A stretch of DNA of 64,000 nucleotides from Ralstonia pickettii (GCF_000607165.1 NZ_JFZG01000024.1:744001-808000); one strand, 5' to 3'; shown: positions 33,382 through 44,800, numbered from the stretch's first letter. Notes: generated from the sequence alone by a model not told the origin. Numbers and translations are program-made.

Positions 33382-33846
33382 ATGGCGTCTCGGCGGCATT
33401 TCTGGGCGGCGGTGGAGCAGTTTGCTCGCTATGTCGTCATCGGCGGCGGCGCAACGCTGGCGCACTATGTGGTGCTGTTCGGGCTCGTGCAGGTGGGAGT
33501 CTCGCCGTGGCGAGCGTCGGTGGTAGGCAGTGTGATCGGTGCCACGCTCAACTACTTCATCAGCCGGCAGGCCGTCTTCAACAGCACACGCGGGCACGTC
33601 GGCGCGATGGTGCGGTTTGGCCTGGTGGCCTTTCTCGCGCTGGGATGCAACGCGACCATCATGGCCATCGGCCTGGGAATTGGCCTGTACTACCTGATCG
33701 CGCAGATGTTCGCCTCGGCCATCACGGCAATCTTCAACTTCGTGGTGCACCGGTACTGGACGTTTCGCGACGCCGACGCAGTCGGCGCGCCAACTGAGCC
33801 GCAGCCGACCATCGTGCCGGAGCGGCCCACGCACCATGGGCCGTAA
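33382..33846 (+). CDS. GtrA family membrane protein
   Basis: A 154-residue protein with four predicted membrane helices of the GtrA/DPMS-like family (FARYVVIGGGATLAHYVVLF at the start, ATLNYFISRQAVF in the middle, NFVVHRYWTFRDA at the end). GtrA-type proteins are thought to flip or bind undecaprenyl- or polyprenyl-linked sugars for cell surface glycosylation. No glycosyltransferase stands beside it, so the pathway is unknown. The ATG at 33382 has GGGGTGAG at 33367-33374; ATG at 33334 is an alternative, and the longer frame to 33214 is unlikely. Confidence 0.82.
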   Translation: MASRRHFWAAVEQFARYVVIGGGATLAHYVVLFGLVQVGVSPWRASVVGSVIGATLNYFISRQAVFNSTRGHVGAMVRFGLVAFLALGCNATIMAIGLGIGLYYLIAQMFASAITAIFNFVVHRYWTFRDADAVGAPTEPQPTIVPERPTHHGP

Positions 33847-33861
33847 GCGGCCCTGCCCGCC

Positions 33862-34344
33862 TTAATGCCGACTTGCCACGCTTTGCAGGCCGGCCGCGGT
33901 TTCCGTGACGAACGTCACTTCGCCGATGCCATCGGCAGGCGGGGTGGGGGCATCGTCACGCAAGCGCTCCACCACCAGATGGACATCGATCACATCGGCC
34001 ACGCCAGATGCCTCCAGCGAAACAAGTGCGGCCAACTGCGCAATCGCAAACGTATCCGCGAGCAGCGGGGTGTCGTCGTGGAGATCGCCGGCAACGCGTG
34101 CGGGTGGGGTCTTGCCGGCAGCGCGCGTGGGGTGCTGCGCTGTCTCACGTGCGCGATAGGCGAAGTAGGCATCGGCAAAGTGCACGCGGTGCGCATCGAA
34201 TACGCGCACGGCAGCGGTAAGGGCATCGTCCACCCAGGTGGGGTCGACTGCCGTCGTACCTGGCTCGTTACCTTCGGGCAGGCCCGCGAGCTTGAGCGCA
34301 TATCGATGCGTCTGCGTGCCGGGGGCGACAAAACTCAATTCCAT
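33862..34344 (-). CDS. Hypothetical protein
   Basis: A 160-residue soluble protein I cannot place in a characterised family. It has no signal peptide, membrane segment or cysteines. The N-terminal part (MELSFVAPGTQTHRYALKLAGLP) suggests beta strands, and the middle has an aromatic, basic stretch (VFDAHRVHFADAYFAYRARE). The last third is Val-rich. Coding statistics look real and GGAGG lies before the ATG at 34344. It is convergent with GtrA, 15 bp apart. Confidence 0.6.
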   Translation of the reverse strand: MELSFVAPGTQTHRYALKLAGLPEGNEPGTTAVDPTWVDDALTAAVRVFDAHRVHFADAYFAYRARETAQHPTRAAGKTPPARVAGDLHDDTPLLADTFAIAQLAALVSLEASGVADVIDVHLVVERLRDDAPTPPADGIGEVTFVTETAAGLQSVASRH

Positions 34345-34481
34345 ACGACCTCCCACAACCGCGTGCGCTTGTGCCGCGGCTCGCCGTGTTTGAATTCGCT
34401 CCCCCCGAAGCGATATTGAAGAATAGTAACGGAGCCGGCCGTTTGCGCCTTTCGTCTTTCCGGATGAGGCCGAGGGGTCTT

Positions 34482-34497
34482 GTCTTAACTTTAAGAC
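34482..34497. promoter_or_regulatory. 16-bp palindrome, operator-like
   Basis: GTCTTAACTTTAAGAC is an inverted repeat with seven-base arms and a two-base centre in AT-rich surroundings, the usual form of a dimeric repressor site. It lies 138 bp upstream of the hypothetical gene on the minus strand. Confidence 0.45.
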
Positions 34498-34760
34498 ATT
34501 CACAATGTGGAGATTGCCGTTCGTTCATATGGCAAACGGTTGCGGGGCGGCAGCGTCTACGCGACCTAACCGAACGGCTAGCTGCTTCGCCGCGAGGGCC
34601 GGTGTACAGTCACCGGATGTCTGGCGACGCCGGACAAGTGTCGACAATCGAGGTCGACAAACGCAGACGGGAATGACGCGGGGCGCGTTTCCTTCGCGTC
34701 ATCTCGCGCACGAGGGGACCCAAAGCGCGCACGCGGTCCATGTCCCCTCGCGGGAAGGGA

Positions 34761-34789
34761 TTGCCCCGTTAACTCGCGGCTTCTATAGT
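34761..34789 (+). promoter_or_regulatory. Candidate sigma-70 promoter for the GGDEF gene
   Basis: TTGCCC (34761-34766), 17 nt, TATAGT (34784-34789). It is the best promoter match in the interval upstream of the diguanylate cyclase gene, and implies a start near 34796. Confidence 0.45.
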
Positions 34790-34903
34790 CCGCCTCGATT
34801 CGTGCGCTTGCAACGCACCAAGGTCTGTCATTGCCCGCCGCCAACTGGGCCACGCAGACCACGAGACCGGTTACGGGGATCACGCCAACTGCCACCGCGC
34901 GCC

Positions 34904-34922
34904 TGACGCAACGATTGCGTCA
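34904..34922. repeat. Perfect hairpin in the GGDEF gene leader
   Basis: TGACGCAA, loop CGA, TTGCGTCA. It falls inside the predicted 5' leader, 75 bp before the start codon. No T tract follows. Confidence 0.55.
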
Positions 34923-34997
34923 TGGAGCACCCGGCGGCGCGATGGCCATCACATCAACCACACCCCGGGACTGCCGCATTCGCGAAACAGCATCGCC

Positions 34998-36338
34998 ATG
35001 CTTGAGGACCACCACTTGTACAAGGCTGCGATCGAACATTCGCCGATAGGAATCGGCCTGTGCGCGCCGGAGGGTCGCTTCCTCGACGTGAACCGAGCGC
35101 TGTGCGCGCTAACGGGACACGAAGCACAGGCGCTGCGCGCGCGCGATCTGTTCGACCTGTGCCACCCCGACCACACTGAACGCACACGACATGGTGTCGA
35201 GTCGCTGCTCGCCGGTCAGCGCGACACGCTGTCGATGGAAACGCGCCTGGTCCGCCAGGACGGCACCACCGTCTGGGTACAGACCGATGTGGCGGTGGCG
35301 CGCGACGACGGCAATGAGCATCTCGTCGTGCAGATGCAGGACGTGACCGCGCGGCGCCTGGCGCTGGAATCGCTGCGCGCGTCGGAGCAACGGTTGGCCT
35401 ATGTGCTGGACGGTGCCGGGCTGGGTACGTTCGACTGGTCCACGCGTGCACGGCATGTGTCGTTCAACCGTCGGACGGCTGACATGCTCGGCTACGAGCC
35501 AACGGATCTGTCCAACGATCCGGATGCCTGGTTCGCGATGGTGCATCCGCAAGACGCCGCGTTGAGCGCGCGACGCATCTACCGCCATATGCGCGGCGAT
35601 GCCGACAGCTTTGAAATCGAGCAACGCATGCGCGCACGCCATGGACAATGGATCTGGGTGGCCGCGCGCGGGCGTGTGACCGAGCGTGATGCCCGTGGCA
35701 TGGCCACGCGCGTGAGCGGCACGCTGCTCGACGTGACACAGCGGCGCACTGCGCTGGATCGGGCCCACCACCTCGCGCTGCATGATCCGCTGACGGACTT
35801 GCCCAATGCACGTCTGCTTCGCGATCGTCTGTTCGTCGCCATTCAGACGGCACGTCGCGCGCGCGGCCAGGTTGCGGTCGTGTTCATCGATCTCGATCGC
35901 TTCAAGCCCGTCAACGATGAGTACGGCCACGGGGTTGGCGATCTCGTCCTGAAGGCTACGGCCATGCGGTTGCGCAGCGGGCTGCGGGCCTCGGACACGG
36001 TGGCGCGCTTGGGCGGGGATGAATTTGTTGCCGTCCTCACGCACTGCGCCACGCGCGACGATGTGACGCAAACCGTGGAACGCCTGATCGAAGAATTGCA
36101 AACGCCGTTTCGCGTGGAAGGCCATGTGCTGTCGATGGGCGTGAGCGCCGGCGTGGCGCTGTATCCGACCGACGGGCATGACGCGCAGACGCTCATCCGC
36201 AATGCCGACGCAGCGATGTATGAAGTCAAGCGTGCCGGCGGCAACGGCCTGGGCTTCCATGCCTCGCTCAATTACGAGCGGTTGATGGGCATGCGATCGC
36301 GCGATCGCGATCTTGACGGCGACGCCGACGCGCGTTGA
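34998..36338 (+). CDS. PAS-PAS-GGDEF diguanylate cyclase
   Basis: A 446-residue cytoplasmic protein with two PAS domains (about 5-125, IEHSPIGIGLCAPEGRFLDVN, and about 128-255, which contains RHGQWIWVAARGRV with a PAC-like end). A canonical GGDEF domain follows (about 262-425). The active site RLGGDEF is intact and is preceded by the product-inhibition site RASD five residues upstream, so it should make c-di-GMP from two GTP and be feedback controlled. No membrane segment is present. The PAS ligand is unknown. A terminator follows the gene. Confidence 0.9.
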   Translation: MLEDHHLYKAAIEHSPIGIGLCAPEGRFLDVNRALCALTGHEAQALRARDLFDLCHPDHTERTRHGVESLLAGQRDTLSMETRLVRQDGTTVWVQTDVAVARDDGNEHLVVQMQDVTARRLALESLRASEQRLAYVLDGAGLGTFDWSTRARHVSFNRRTADMLGYEPTDLSNDPDAWFAMVHPQDAALSARRIYRHMRGDADSFEIEQRMRARHGQWIWVAARGRVTERDARGMATRVSGTLLDVTQRRTALDRAHHLALHDPLTDLPNARLLRDRLFVAIQTARRARGQVAVVFIDLDRFKPVNDEYGHGVGDLVLKATAMRLRSGLRASDTVARLGGDEFVAVLTHCATRDDVTQTVERLIEELQTPFRVEGHVLSMGVSAGVALYPTDGHDAQTLIRNADAAMYEVKRAGGNGLGFHASLNYERLMGMRSRDRDLDGDADAR

Positions 36339-36360
36339 TTCACCGCCGCGCGCCAAAACA

Positions 36361-36393
36361 AAACGGCCCGCCGCAAGGCAGGCCGTTTTTTTT
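36361..36393. terminator. Terminator between GGDEF and pagL genes
   Basis: AAACGGCC (36361-36368) pairs with GGCCGTTT (36381-36388), with eight T at 36386-36393. The A-rich left arm gives T-rich sequence on the other strand, so it may serve both convergent genes. Confidence 0.9.
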
Positions 36394-36418
36394 CTCAAGC
36401 GTCGCAAACGTTCAGGTT

Positions 36419-36982
36419 TTAGAACGTGTAACGCAGGTAAAGCTCGTTTAGGTCCGTGCCCGGATTCGGGCGCTTGATCGACGCGTTCGACAGGTGTTCG
36501 AAGCGGTAGCCCATTTGGAATTGTTGCTTGCTGCCAAAGGCCACGCCCACGCCGATCATGTCGGAGAACTGGAAGGCCGTGCTGAAATAGTGCTCGTTGG
36601 ACGTGCTGACGTGCGACAGCAAGCGCGGGCCGACACCAGCCTCGATGAACGGTACCCACGAGCCGCCGCGCTTTTCAAGGCGGAACAGCGGCGTCACGCC
36701 GAATTCGGTGATGTTTTGGCGGTTGGTGCCCTTGGTCGAGCGCCACTGGCCCAGCGCGACTTCCCAATCCAGATTCACGAACCAGCCTTCCGGGTTGCCC
36801 CAGTGGAAGCCCGAGTCGAAGTCGAGGTCGACGCCGTATTTCTCGATGCCGTGCTTGTTGTCTTTGCCATAGATGACGCGCACGGACGGGTCAGCCTGAG
36901 CGGGCAGGGCGGCAAACAGCGTGGCGGCGCCCAGGGCGGCAGCCAGCAGCTTGGCGGAACGGGGAAGCGCGGATCGGATCAT
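36419..36982 (-). CDS. pagL: Lipid A 3-O-deacylase PagL
   Basis: A 187-residue outer-membrane beta-barrel enzyme that removes the 3-O acyl chain of lipid A. The signal peptide is MIRSALPRSAKLLAAALGAA continuing to cleavage after ALPAQA. The catalytic pair His163 and Ser165 sits in the family signature FEHLSNASIKRPNPG, and the end RYTF has the terminal Phe needed for outer-membrane insertion. The ATG at 36982 was chosen because it starts the signal peptide; ATGs at 37060 and 37072 would add a non-signal extension. PagL acts on lipopolysaccharide and often lowers its inflammatory strength. It is separate from the efflux operon upstream. Confidence 0.9.
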   Translation of the reverse strand: MIRSALPRSAKLLAAALGAATLFAALPAQADPSVRVIYGKDNKHGIEKYGVDLDFDSGFHWGNPEGWFVNLDWEVALGQWRSTKGTNRQNITEFGVTPLFRLEKRGGSWVPFIEAGVGPRLLSHVSTSNEHYFSTAFQFSDMIGVGVAFGSKQQFQMGYRFEHLSNASIKRPNPGTDLNELYLRYTF

Positions 36983-37283
36983 CAGAGAGAGAGCAGAGTC
37001 AGTTGAGCGGCGCGCGTGAATCGGGGCAACTGCGTCGGCAACCACGCGCGCGGCGGACATGGTGGCTGGCAAACAGACGGTCTGGATAGCACCGGGGCGG
37101 CTTGCAAGGCATCGGGCGACGCAATTTGCGCGCCCGCTGCTGCATCAGCCGGCCCGGATGGTCGGGCGGTCTGAAATAAATTCCGTCGATTATAGGGGGA
37201 ACTATCCGACTGCGTGCGGGCTTACGCACAAGGGGACATTGCCGGTAGCGAAACATCGTCGGCCACCGGCAACAACAGAAGGG

Positions 37284-38789
37284 TTATTGCGCGGCAGGAG
37301 CGGATGCCCTCGGCAGCGCCGCCTGGCCAACCACCGGCACTTCGCCGTGCCACCCGCCGCCCAGCGCCTTGACCAGCAGCACCGCTGCCGAATACTGCTT
37401 GCCCTGCAGCGTGAGCAGCGTGCGCTCGGCATTGTAGGCCGTGGCCTGTGCGGTGATGACTTCCAGGAAGCTCACCGTGCCCGCGCGATAGCGGTTCAGA
37501 TTGAGTTGCGCGGCTTCCTGCGCGGCCTTGACGGCATCGGCCTGCACGCCAAATTCCTGCGTCTGCCAGCGAAGCGCGGCGAGGTTGTCTTCGACATCCT
37601 GAAACGCGCCCAGCACCGTCTGGCGGTATGTCGCGACCGACGCATCGTAAGCAGCACCGGCCTTGTCGACGGCGGCTGCACGCGCGCCGCCATCGAACAG
37701 CGTGGCGGCCAGCGTTGGGCCGATCGACCAGACGCGGCTCGGCAGCGTTGCCAGGCGCGAAAGCGTGTTGGCCGCCAAACCGGTCGAGGCCCCCAGCGTG
37801 AGTGTCGGGAAGTACGCAGCCTTGGCCACGCCGATCTGCGCGTTGGCGGCGGCCATGCGGCGCTCGGCGGCGGCAATGTCGGGGCGGCGCTCCAGCACGG
37901 CCGATGGCACTTCCAGCGGAATGGCGGGTAGGGCCGGCAAGTCGGCTGCACTCGCAGCGGTGGCCGGGGCCAGCGAGAATTCAGACGGCGGTTTGCCGAT
38001 CAGCACCGCAATGGCGTGCTCAAGCTGCGCACGGGTGACTTCGGTATCCAACAGCAGCGCCTGCGACTGCTTGAGCTGCGTCTGCGCGGTCAACACATCC
38101 GAACGCTGCGCCACGCCCACGGCGTACTGGTTTTGCGTGAGCTTCAGGAAGCGCTCGTAGTCGGCAACCGTGCGTTGCAAGACAGCCTTTTGGGTATCCG
38201 TGACACGCAATTGAAAATAGTTCTGCGCAAGCGTTGCCTGCGCGGACAGCAAAGCGGACGACAAATCACCGGCGCTCGCTTGTGCGCTGGCTTTGTTTGA
38301 CTCCACCGATCGGCGGATGCGGCCCCACAGGTCCAGCTCCCAACTGGCGTTGAGTGACAGGCTTTGCGAGTTGAGCAGACTCGGGTTGCCTGTCGACAGG
38401 CTGCCGTCCGGGTTGACCGAGGTGCGCACTGAACGGCTGCGCGTGGCCGATGCATTGGCACCCAGCGTCGGGAAGAACGAAGCCTGCGCCGATTGCACCA
38501 GCGCCTGGGCTTGGCGGTATTGCGCCTCGGCCACCAGGATGTTCTGGTTGGCGGCGGCCACCTGTTCTTCGAGCGCGTTCAATTGCGGGTCGTTGAAGAT
38601 TTCCCACCACTTGCCGCGGGCTATGGCGTCGCTCGGGTCGGCGACTTTCCAGTCGCCGGCTTCCTTGTATTGCTGCGGCACTTCGGCGATGGGGCGCTTG
38701 TAATCGGGCCCGACCGCGCACGCCGAGACGAGCGCGCACGCGGCTAGCACGAGCAACGAGGTACGAAGGGCTTGAGTGCCTCTTGTCAT
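37284..38789 (-). CDS. RND efflux outer-membrane lipoprotein, NodT/OprM family
   Basis: A 501-residue TolC-like channel. The signal ends with lipobox Val-Ser-Ala-Cys (Cys24), then AVGPDYKRP, typical for NodT-family lipoproteins. Two outer membrane efflux protein repeats follow, rich in the coiled-coil helices that form the periplasmic tunnel (for example ARAAAVDKAGAAYDASVATY). It is the last gene of the mdtABC operon, starting 2 bp after the stop of mdtC, and gives the pump its own exit duct so that TolC is not needed. A 211-bp gap with a small inverted repeat (37239-37246 and 37265-37272) separates it from pagL. Confidence 0.93.
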   Translation of the reverse strand: MTRGTQALRTSLLVLAACALVSACAVGPDYKRPIAEVPQQYKEAGDWKVADPSDAIARGKWWEIFNDPQLNALEEQVAAANQNILVAEAQYRQAQALVQSAQASFFPTLGANASATRSRSVRTSVNPDGSLSTGNPSLLNSQSLSLNASWELDLWGRIRRSVESNKASAQASAGDLSSALLSAQATLAQNYFQLRVTDTQKAVLQRTVADYERFLKLTQNQYAVGVAQRSDVLTAQTQLKQSQALLLDTEVTRAQLEHAIAVLIGKPPSEFSLAPATAASAADLPALPAIPLEVPSAVLERRPDIAAAERRMAAANAQIGVAKAAYFPTLTLGASTGLAANTLSRLATLPSRVWSIGPTLAATLFDGGARAAAVDKAGAAYDASVATYRQTVLGAFQDVEDNLAALRWQTQEFGVQADAVKAAQEAAQLNLNRYRAGTVSFLEVITAQATAYNAERTLLTLQGKQYSAAVLLVKALGGGWHGEVPVVGQAALPRASAPAAQ

Positions 38790-38791
38790 GT

Positions 38792-41700
38792 TCAGCTTCC
38801 TTGCGAATCCAATGCGGGCAGCGGTGTGTCCTTGGTGCGCCCGGCGCGACGCAGGCGCAGCCGGTCAAGCGCCAGGTAGACCACCGGCGTGGTGTAGAGC
38901 GTGAGGATCTGGCTGACCAGCAGCCCGCCAACGATAGAGATGCCCAGCGGCGTGCGCAGCTCCGCGCCGTCGCCATGGCCGAGCGCCAGGGGCAGGGCGC
39001 CCAGCAGCGCGGCCATCGTCGTCATCAAGATCGGTCGGAAGCGCAGCACGCAGGCGTGGAAGATCGCATCCGCAGGGCTCATGCCCTGGCTGCGCTCGGC
39101 CTCCAGCGCGAAGTCGATCATCATGATTGCGTTCTTCTTGACGATGCCGATGAGCAGAATCACGCCGATCAACGCGATGATCGAAAAGTCCGTATCTGTA
39201 ATGATCAGCGCCAGCAGCGCCCCGACACCGGCCGAAGGCAGCGTCGACAGAATCGTGATGGGGTGCACGTAGCTCTCGTACAGCACGCCCAGCACGATGT
39301 AGATGGTGATGAGCGCAAACAGAATCAGCACGGGCTGGCTGGAGAGCGAATCCTGGAACGCCTTGGCGGTGCCCTGGAAACTGCCGTGCACGGAGGATGG
39401 CACGCCGATGCGGTTCATGGCGTCCTGAATGTCCTGCGTGGCACCCGACAGCGATGCCCCGGGGGCCAGGTTGAACGAGATCGTGCTCGCCGCGAATTGC
39501 CCCTGGTGGTTGACCGCCAGCGCCGTGTTGGTCGGCTCGTAGTGCGAGAAGGTCGACAGCGGCACCTGCGCACCTGTCGATGTGATGAGGTAAATGTCCC
39601 GCAGGCCGTCGGGGTTCTGCCAGTACTGCGGCGCGGCTTCCATCACCACGCGGTACTGGTTGAGCGGGTTGTAGATGGTCGACACCTGGCGCTGTCCGAA
39701 CGCGTTGTTCAGCGCATTGTCGACATCGCTTGGGTTGATGCCGAGCGATTTCGCTTTGTCGCGGTCGATGACGAGGGAGGTCTGCAAGCCCTTGTCCTGC
39801 GTATCGGTGTTGACGTCTGTCAGCGATTTCACCTGCGTGAGTGCCTGCTTGATTTTTGGATCCCACGCGCGCAGCTCGTTCAGGTCATCGGCCTGCAACG
39901 TGTATTGGTACTGCGCATTGCTCGCCCGCCCCCCCACGCGGATGTCCTGTACCGATTGAAGGAACAGGCTCGCACCTGGCTCGCGCGCCAACTTGCCCCG
40001 CAGGCGATTGATCACCTGATCGGCAGAGAGTTTCCGCTCGGCCAATGGCTTGAGCTGGATGAACATGAAGCCGCTGTTGCGCTGGCTGCCGCCTGTGAAG
40101 CCGACCACGTTTTCAACCGCAGGGTCTTGCTGAATGATGTGGATGAAATCGGTCACCTTCGTGCGCATGGCCTGGAACGAGATGGCCTGGTCTGCCTGGA
40201 TGTTGCCGATCACGCGGCCTGTGTCCTGCTGGGGGAAGAACCCCTTGGGCACGATGATGTACAGATAGACGTTCAGGCAAACCGTCGCAAACAGGATCAG
40301 CAGCGTGAGCCAGCTGTGCCGCAGCGCCCACGCCAGCGAGTTGCGATAGATGTCGAGCAGGAAGGTGAAGAAGCCTTCGGTCTTGCGGTGGAACCAGCCG
40401 TGTTCTTCCTCGGCAGCGGGCTTGAGCAAGCGCGCACACATCATCGGTGTGGTGGTGAGTGACACCACCAGCGACACCAGGATGGCGACCGACAGCGTCA
40501 CCGCAAATTCACGGAACAGCCGTCCCACGATGCCGCCCATCATCAGCAGCGGGATAAACACGGCAATCAGCGACAGGCTCATCGACACCACGGTAAAGCC
40601 GACCTCGCGCGCGCCCTTGAGTGCCGCCTGCATGGGCCGCATGCCGTTCTCGATGTGGCGCGAGACGTTCTCGAGCACGACGATGGCGTCGTCCACCACA
40701 AAGCCTGTCGCCACGGTCAAGGCCATCAGCGAAAGGTTGTCGAGGCTGTAGCCGCACAAGTACATCACCCCGAATGTGCCGATGAGCGAGACCGGCACCG
40801 CCACGCTCGGAATGAGCGTCGCCCGCACGTTGCGCAGGAACAGGAACACCACCATGATCACCAGCGCGATCGACAGCACCAGCGTGCGCTCCACATCCCT
40901 GAGCGAGGCGCGGATGGTGGGCGTGCGGTCCATCATCACATCGAGGTTGATCTGCGCGGGAATGGTGTTGCGCAGGTACGGCAGGATGTCGTTGATGCGG
41001 TCGACCGTGTCGATGATGTTGGCGCCCGGTTGCCGGCTGATGATGAGCAGCACCGATGGCTTGCCGTTGGCTGAGCCGTAGTTGCGAATGTCCTGCACGC
41101 TGTCACTGACGTCCGCCACGTCGGCCAGCCGCACCGGCGAGCCCTTGCGCCAGGCGACGATGAGCGACTGGTATTCGGCAGCCTTCTTGGCCTGGTCGTT
41201 GGCGTAGATGGTCCAGACGCGCTCGCCGGATTCCATCATGCCCTTGGGCTTGTTCGCGTTGGTGCTGGCGATGACGGTGCGCACGGTCTCCATCGAGATA
41301 CCGTACTTGTTCAGTGCCATCGGATTCAGCTCCACCCGCACCGCCGGCAGCGACGCACCGCCGATGGTGACCTGGCCTACGCCGTTCACTTGCGACAGCT
41401 TCTGCGCAAGGATGGTCGAGGCCGCGTCGTACAGCTCGCCGCGCGACTTGGTGTCGGACGTCAGCCCCACGATCATGATCGGCGCATCGGCCGGATTGAC
41501 CTTCCGATACGTCGGGTTGCTCGGCAAGCCCGAAGGCAGCAGGCTGCGCGACGCATTGATGGCAGCCTGTACGTCGCGCGCAGCGCCGTCGATGTCGCGC
41601 GACAGGTCAAACTGGAGCGTGATCCGCGACGAACCGAGCGAGCTGGACGAAGTCATCTCGGTAATGCCCGCGATGCGGCCGAGTGATCGCTCCAGTGGCG

Positions 41701-41893
41701 TCGCCACAGTGGCTGCCATGGTCTCAGGGCTGGCGCCCGGCAGCGACGCGTTGACCGAGATGGTCGGAAAGTCCACCTGCGGCAGTGGCGACACCGGCAG
41801 CAGGCGGAACGCCGCGATACCTGCCAACGCCACACCGATAGTCAGCAGCGCCGTCGCAACCGGCCGCGCGATGAAGGTGGCGGACAGATTCAT
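38792..41893 (-). CDS. mdtC: RND multidrug efflux permease, MdtC
   Basis: A 1033-residue inner-membrane RND pump subunit of the hydrophobe/amphiphile family. Twelve helices and two large periplasmic loops are visible in the hydrophobicity pattern. The proton-relay Asp pair lies in [18 protein letters not shown] of helix 4. The N-terminus ([20 protein letters not shown]) is that of MdtC-like proteins. It forms a mixed trimer with MdtB in E. coli, and the tandem here implies the same. Its ATG overlaps the mdtB stop (ATGA). Likely substrates in the family are bile salts, novobiocin and other amphiphiles; those for this organism are inferred. Confidence 0.95.
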   Translation of the reverse strand: MNLSATFIARPVATALLTIGVALAGIAAFRLLPVSPLPQVDFPTISVNASLPGASPETMAATVATPLERSLGRIAGITEMTSSSSLGSSRITLQFDLSRDIDGAARDVQAAINASRSLLPSGLPSNPTYRKVNPADAPIMIVGLTSDTKSRGELYDAASTILAQKLSQVNGVGQVTIGGASLPAVRVELNPMALNKYGISMETVRTVIASTNANKPKGMMESGERVWTIYANDQAKKAAEYQSLIVAWRKGSPVRLADVADVSDSVQDIRNYGSANGKPSVLLIISRQPGANIIDTVDRINDILPYLRNTIPAQINLDVMMDRTPTIRASLRDVERTLVLSIALVIMVVFLFLRNVRATLIPSVAVPVSLIGTFGVMYLCGYSLDNLSLMALTVATGFVVDDAIVVLENVSRHIENGMRPMQAALKGAREVGFTVVSMSLSLIAVFIPLLMMGGIVGRLFREFAVTLSVAILVSLVVSLTTTPMMCARLLKPAAEEEHGWFHRKTEGFFTFLLDIYRNSLAWALRHSWLTLLILFATVCLNVYLYIIVPKGFFPQQDTGRVIGNIQADQAISFQAMRTKVTDFIHIIQQDPAVENVVGFTGGSQRNSGFMFIQLKPLAERKLSADQVINRLRGKLAREPGASLFLQSVQDIRVGGRASNAQYQYTLQADDLNELRAWDPKIKQALTQVKSLTDVNTDTQDKGLQTSLVIDRDKAKSLGINPSDVDNALNNAFGQRQVSTIYNPLNQYRVVMEAAPQYWQNPDGLRDIYLITSTGAQVPLSTFSHYEPTNTALAVNHQGQFAASTISFNLAPGASLSGATQDIQDAMNRIGVPSSVHGSFQGTAKAFQDSLSSQPVLILFALITIYIVLGVLYESYVHPITILSTLPSAGVGALLALIITDTDFSIIALIGVILLIGIVKKNAIMMIDFALEAERSQGMSPADAIFHACVLRFRPILMTTMAALLGALPLALGHGDGAELRTPLGISIVGGLLVSQILTLYTTPVVYLALDRLRLRRAGRTKDTPLPALDSQGS

Positions 41894-44800
41894 CGCGGCC
41901 CGCCAGATTGGTTGGCGCCCGGAGCGCCGTGGCGTCGGGCAGCACGGCGCGCTCGCCAGTCACGCAGGCGTTCGCCCAGGTTGTCGAAGGCCAGATAGAT
42001 GACCGGCGTGGTGAACAGCGTCAGCACCTGGCTGACCAGCAGGCCGCCCACCATCGTGATCCCCAGCGGCTGGCGCAACTCGGAGCCCACGCCCGTGCCG
42101 AGCATCAGCGGCAGGGCACCCAGCAGGGCGGCCATGGTCGTCATCAGAATCGGACGGAAGCGTAGCAGACACGCCTGGTAGATGGCGTCGCGCGGGGCCA
42201 TCCCCTGCTCGCGCTCGGCCTCCAGCGCGAAGTCGATCATCATGATCGCGTTCTTCTTGACGATACCGATCAGCAGGATGATCCCGATGATCGCAATGAT
42301 GCCCATGTCCTTGCCTGACACCAGCAGCGACAGCAGGGCACCCACGCCGGCCGACGGAAGCGTCGAGAGGATTGTCACCGGATGGATCGTGCTTTCGTAC
42401 AACACGCCCAGCACGATGTACATCGTGATGACGGCCGCCAGGATCAGCCACAACTGATTCGACAGCGACGCACGGAACGCCAGCGCCGCACCCTGGAAAC
42501 TTGTTTGCATGCTGGCAGGCAAGCCGATTTCCTGTTCGACGGCATTGATCGTGTCGACCGCCGCGCCCAGCGAAGCATGCGGCGCCAGGTTGAACGAAAT
42601 GGTTGCCGCCGGGAATTGGCCCTGATGGTTCACCACCAGCGAGCCAGGTTGTTCCACCACCGTGGCAAACGCGCCCAACGGAATCTGTTGGCCGCTGCTC
42701 GATGCCACGTGCAGGTCATACAGCGATTGCGGCCCAAGCTGCATCTTCGGGTCCGTTTCGAGCACCACGCGGTACTGGTTCGATTGCGTGAAGATGGTCG
42801 AAATCAGGCGCTGGCCGTAGGCGCTGTACAGCACGCTGTCGACCGCCGCCATCGTGATGCCGTACACCGCCGCCTTGTCGCGGTCGACCTGCACGTAAGC
42901 GCGCAAGCCGTTGTCCTGCAAGTCGCTCGCCACGTCGCGCAGCTCATTGGTCTGCTGCAGTCGTTCAACGAGTTTCGGCACCCACTTCGAGAGGTTGTTC
43001 GGGTCCGGATCTTCCACCGTGAACTGGTACTGCGTGCGGCTCACCCGGTCTTCAATCGTCAGGTCCTGCACCGGCTGCATGTACAGCGAGATACCCGCCA
43101 CCTTGGCCAATTCGGGCTGCAGGCGCTGAATGATCTCGGTGGCGTCGGCGTCGCGTTTATCCTTCGGCTTGAGGTTGATCAGCATGCGGCCGCTGTTGAG
43201 CGTGGTGTTCACGCCATCCACGCCGATGAACGACGACAGGCTCTCGACCGCAGGGTCTTTCAGCACCACCTCGGCCAGCTTCTGCTGCCGTTCGGCCATG
43301 GCCGAGAACGAGATCGACTGCGATGCATCGGAAATGCCCTGGATCACGCCGGTGTCCTGCACGGGGAAGAACCCCTTGGGCACCACCACATACAGCAGGC
43401 CCGTCAGCACCAGCGTGCCGATGGCAACCAGCAGCGTCGTCTTCTGCCGGTCAAGCACCCATTGCAGCATGCGGCCGTACCGCGCGATGACGTTGTCGAA
43501 GAACGCGCCGGCAGCGTGATAGAAGCGCGATTGCTCGGCTTCGGGAATGTGCTTGAGCAAGCGCGCGCACATCATCGGCGTAAGCGTGAGCGACACCACG
43601 GCCGAGATCAGGATCGATACCGCCAGCGTGATTGCAAACTCGCGGAACAGCCGCCCAACCACGTCGCCCATGAACAGCAGCGGAATCAGCACGGCGATGA
43701 GCGAGAACGTCAGCGAGATGATCGTGAAGCCGATCTGCTTGGAGCCTTTGAGTGCGGCCTCCATCGGTGGGTCGCCCTCTTCGATGTAGCGGGCGATGTT
43801 TTCGATCATGACGATGGCATCGTCGACCACGAAGCCAGTGGCAATCGTGAGCGCCATCAGCGTGAGGTTGTTGATCGAAAACCCGGCCAGATACATCACG
43901 CCGAACGTACCGACCAGCGACAGCGGCACCGCCACCGCCGGAATGACCGTGGCCGGCACGTTACGCAGGAACAGGAAGATCACCATCACGACCAGCGCCA
44001 CGGCCAGCATCAGCTCGAACTGCACGTCCGATACCGAGGCGCGGATCGTCGTGGTGCGGTCGGTCAGCAGCGACACCTCAACGTTGCCGGGCAGCGTTTC
44101 TTTCAACTGTGGCAGAAGCGCCTTGGCACGGTTGACCACCTCGATCACGTTGGCGCCAGGCTGGCGCTGCACGTTCAGGATGATGGCGGGGGTGGTGTTG
44201 GACCACGCGGCCAGCTTGCTGTTTTCGGCGCCGTCAACGATCTGCGCAACGTCGGTCAGTCGGATGGGCGCGCCGTTCTTGTAGGCGACGATCATCTTGC
44301 CGTACTCGGCGGCCGACTTGAGTTGATCGTTGGCGTCGATGGTGGAGGCGCGCATCGGGCCGTCGAAGCTGCCCTTGGCGCCATTCACGTTGGCGGTGCC
44401 GATGGCGGTGCGGATGTCATCGATCGACAGCCCTAGCGCGGCTAGCGCTGACGTATTGGCCTGGATGCGTACGGCCGGCCGCTGCCCGCCGCTGATGCTG
44501 ACCAGGCCAATGCCCGGCAACTGCGATAGCTTTTGCGCGATGCGCGTGTCGACCAGGTCTTCCAGCTTGGGCAACGGCATCGTGTTGGAGGTGATCGCCA
44601 GCGTGAGGATCGGCGCGTCGGCCGGGTTCACCTTGCTGTAGATCGGCGGCATCGGCAGGTCGTTGGGCAACAGGTTGCCGGCCGCGTTGATGGCCGCCTG
44701 TACCTCCTGCTCCGCAATGTCGAGCGAGAGGGACAGGTCAAACTGCAGCGTGATGACCGAAGCACCGCCTGAGCTGGACGACGTCATCTGCTTCAAGCCC

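Larger units (their letters stand above)
34345..34997. other. 653-bp gene-free interval with several inverted repeats
   Basis: No gene is visible. It holds a 16-bp palindrome GTCTTAACTTTAAGAC (34482-34497), CCGGTG/CACCGG (34599-34604 and 34611-34616), CGAGGGGAC/GTCCCCTCG (34711-34719 and 34742-34750) and a perfect 19-nt hairpin (34904-34922). A promoter candidate at 34761-34789 points at the GGDEF gene and would give a 5' leader of about 200 nt. Confidence 0.55.

Noticed and set aside
34505..34906. A 133-codon plus-strand frame in the interval before the GGDEF gene
   Set aside because: It has no ribosome site, an Arg/Pro/Ser-rich shadow-like composition and no domain.
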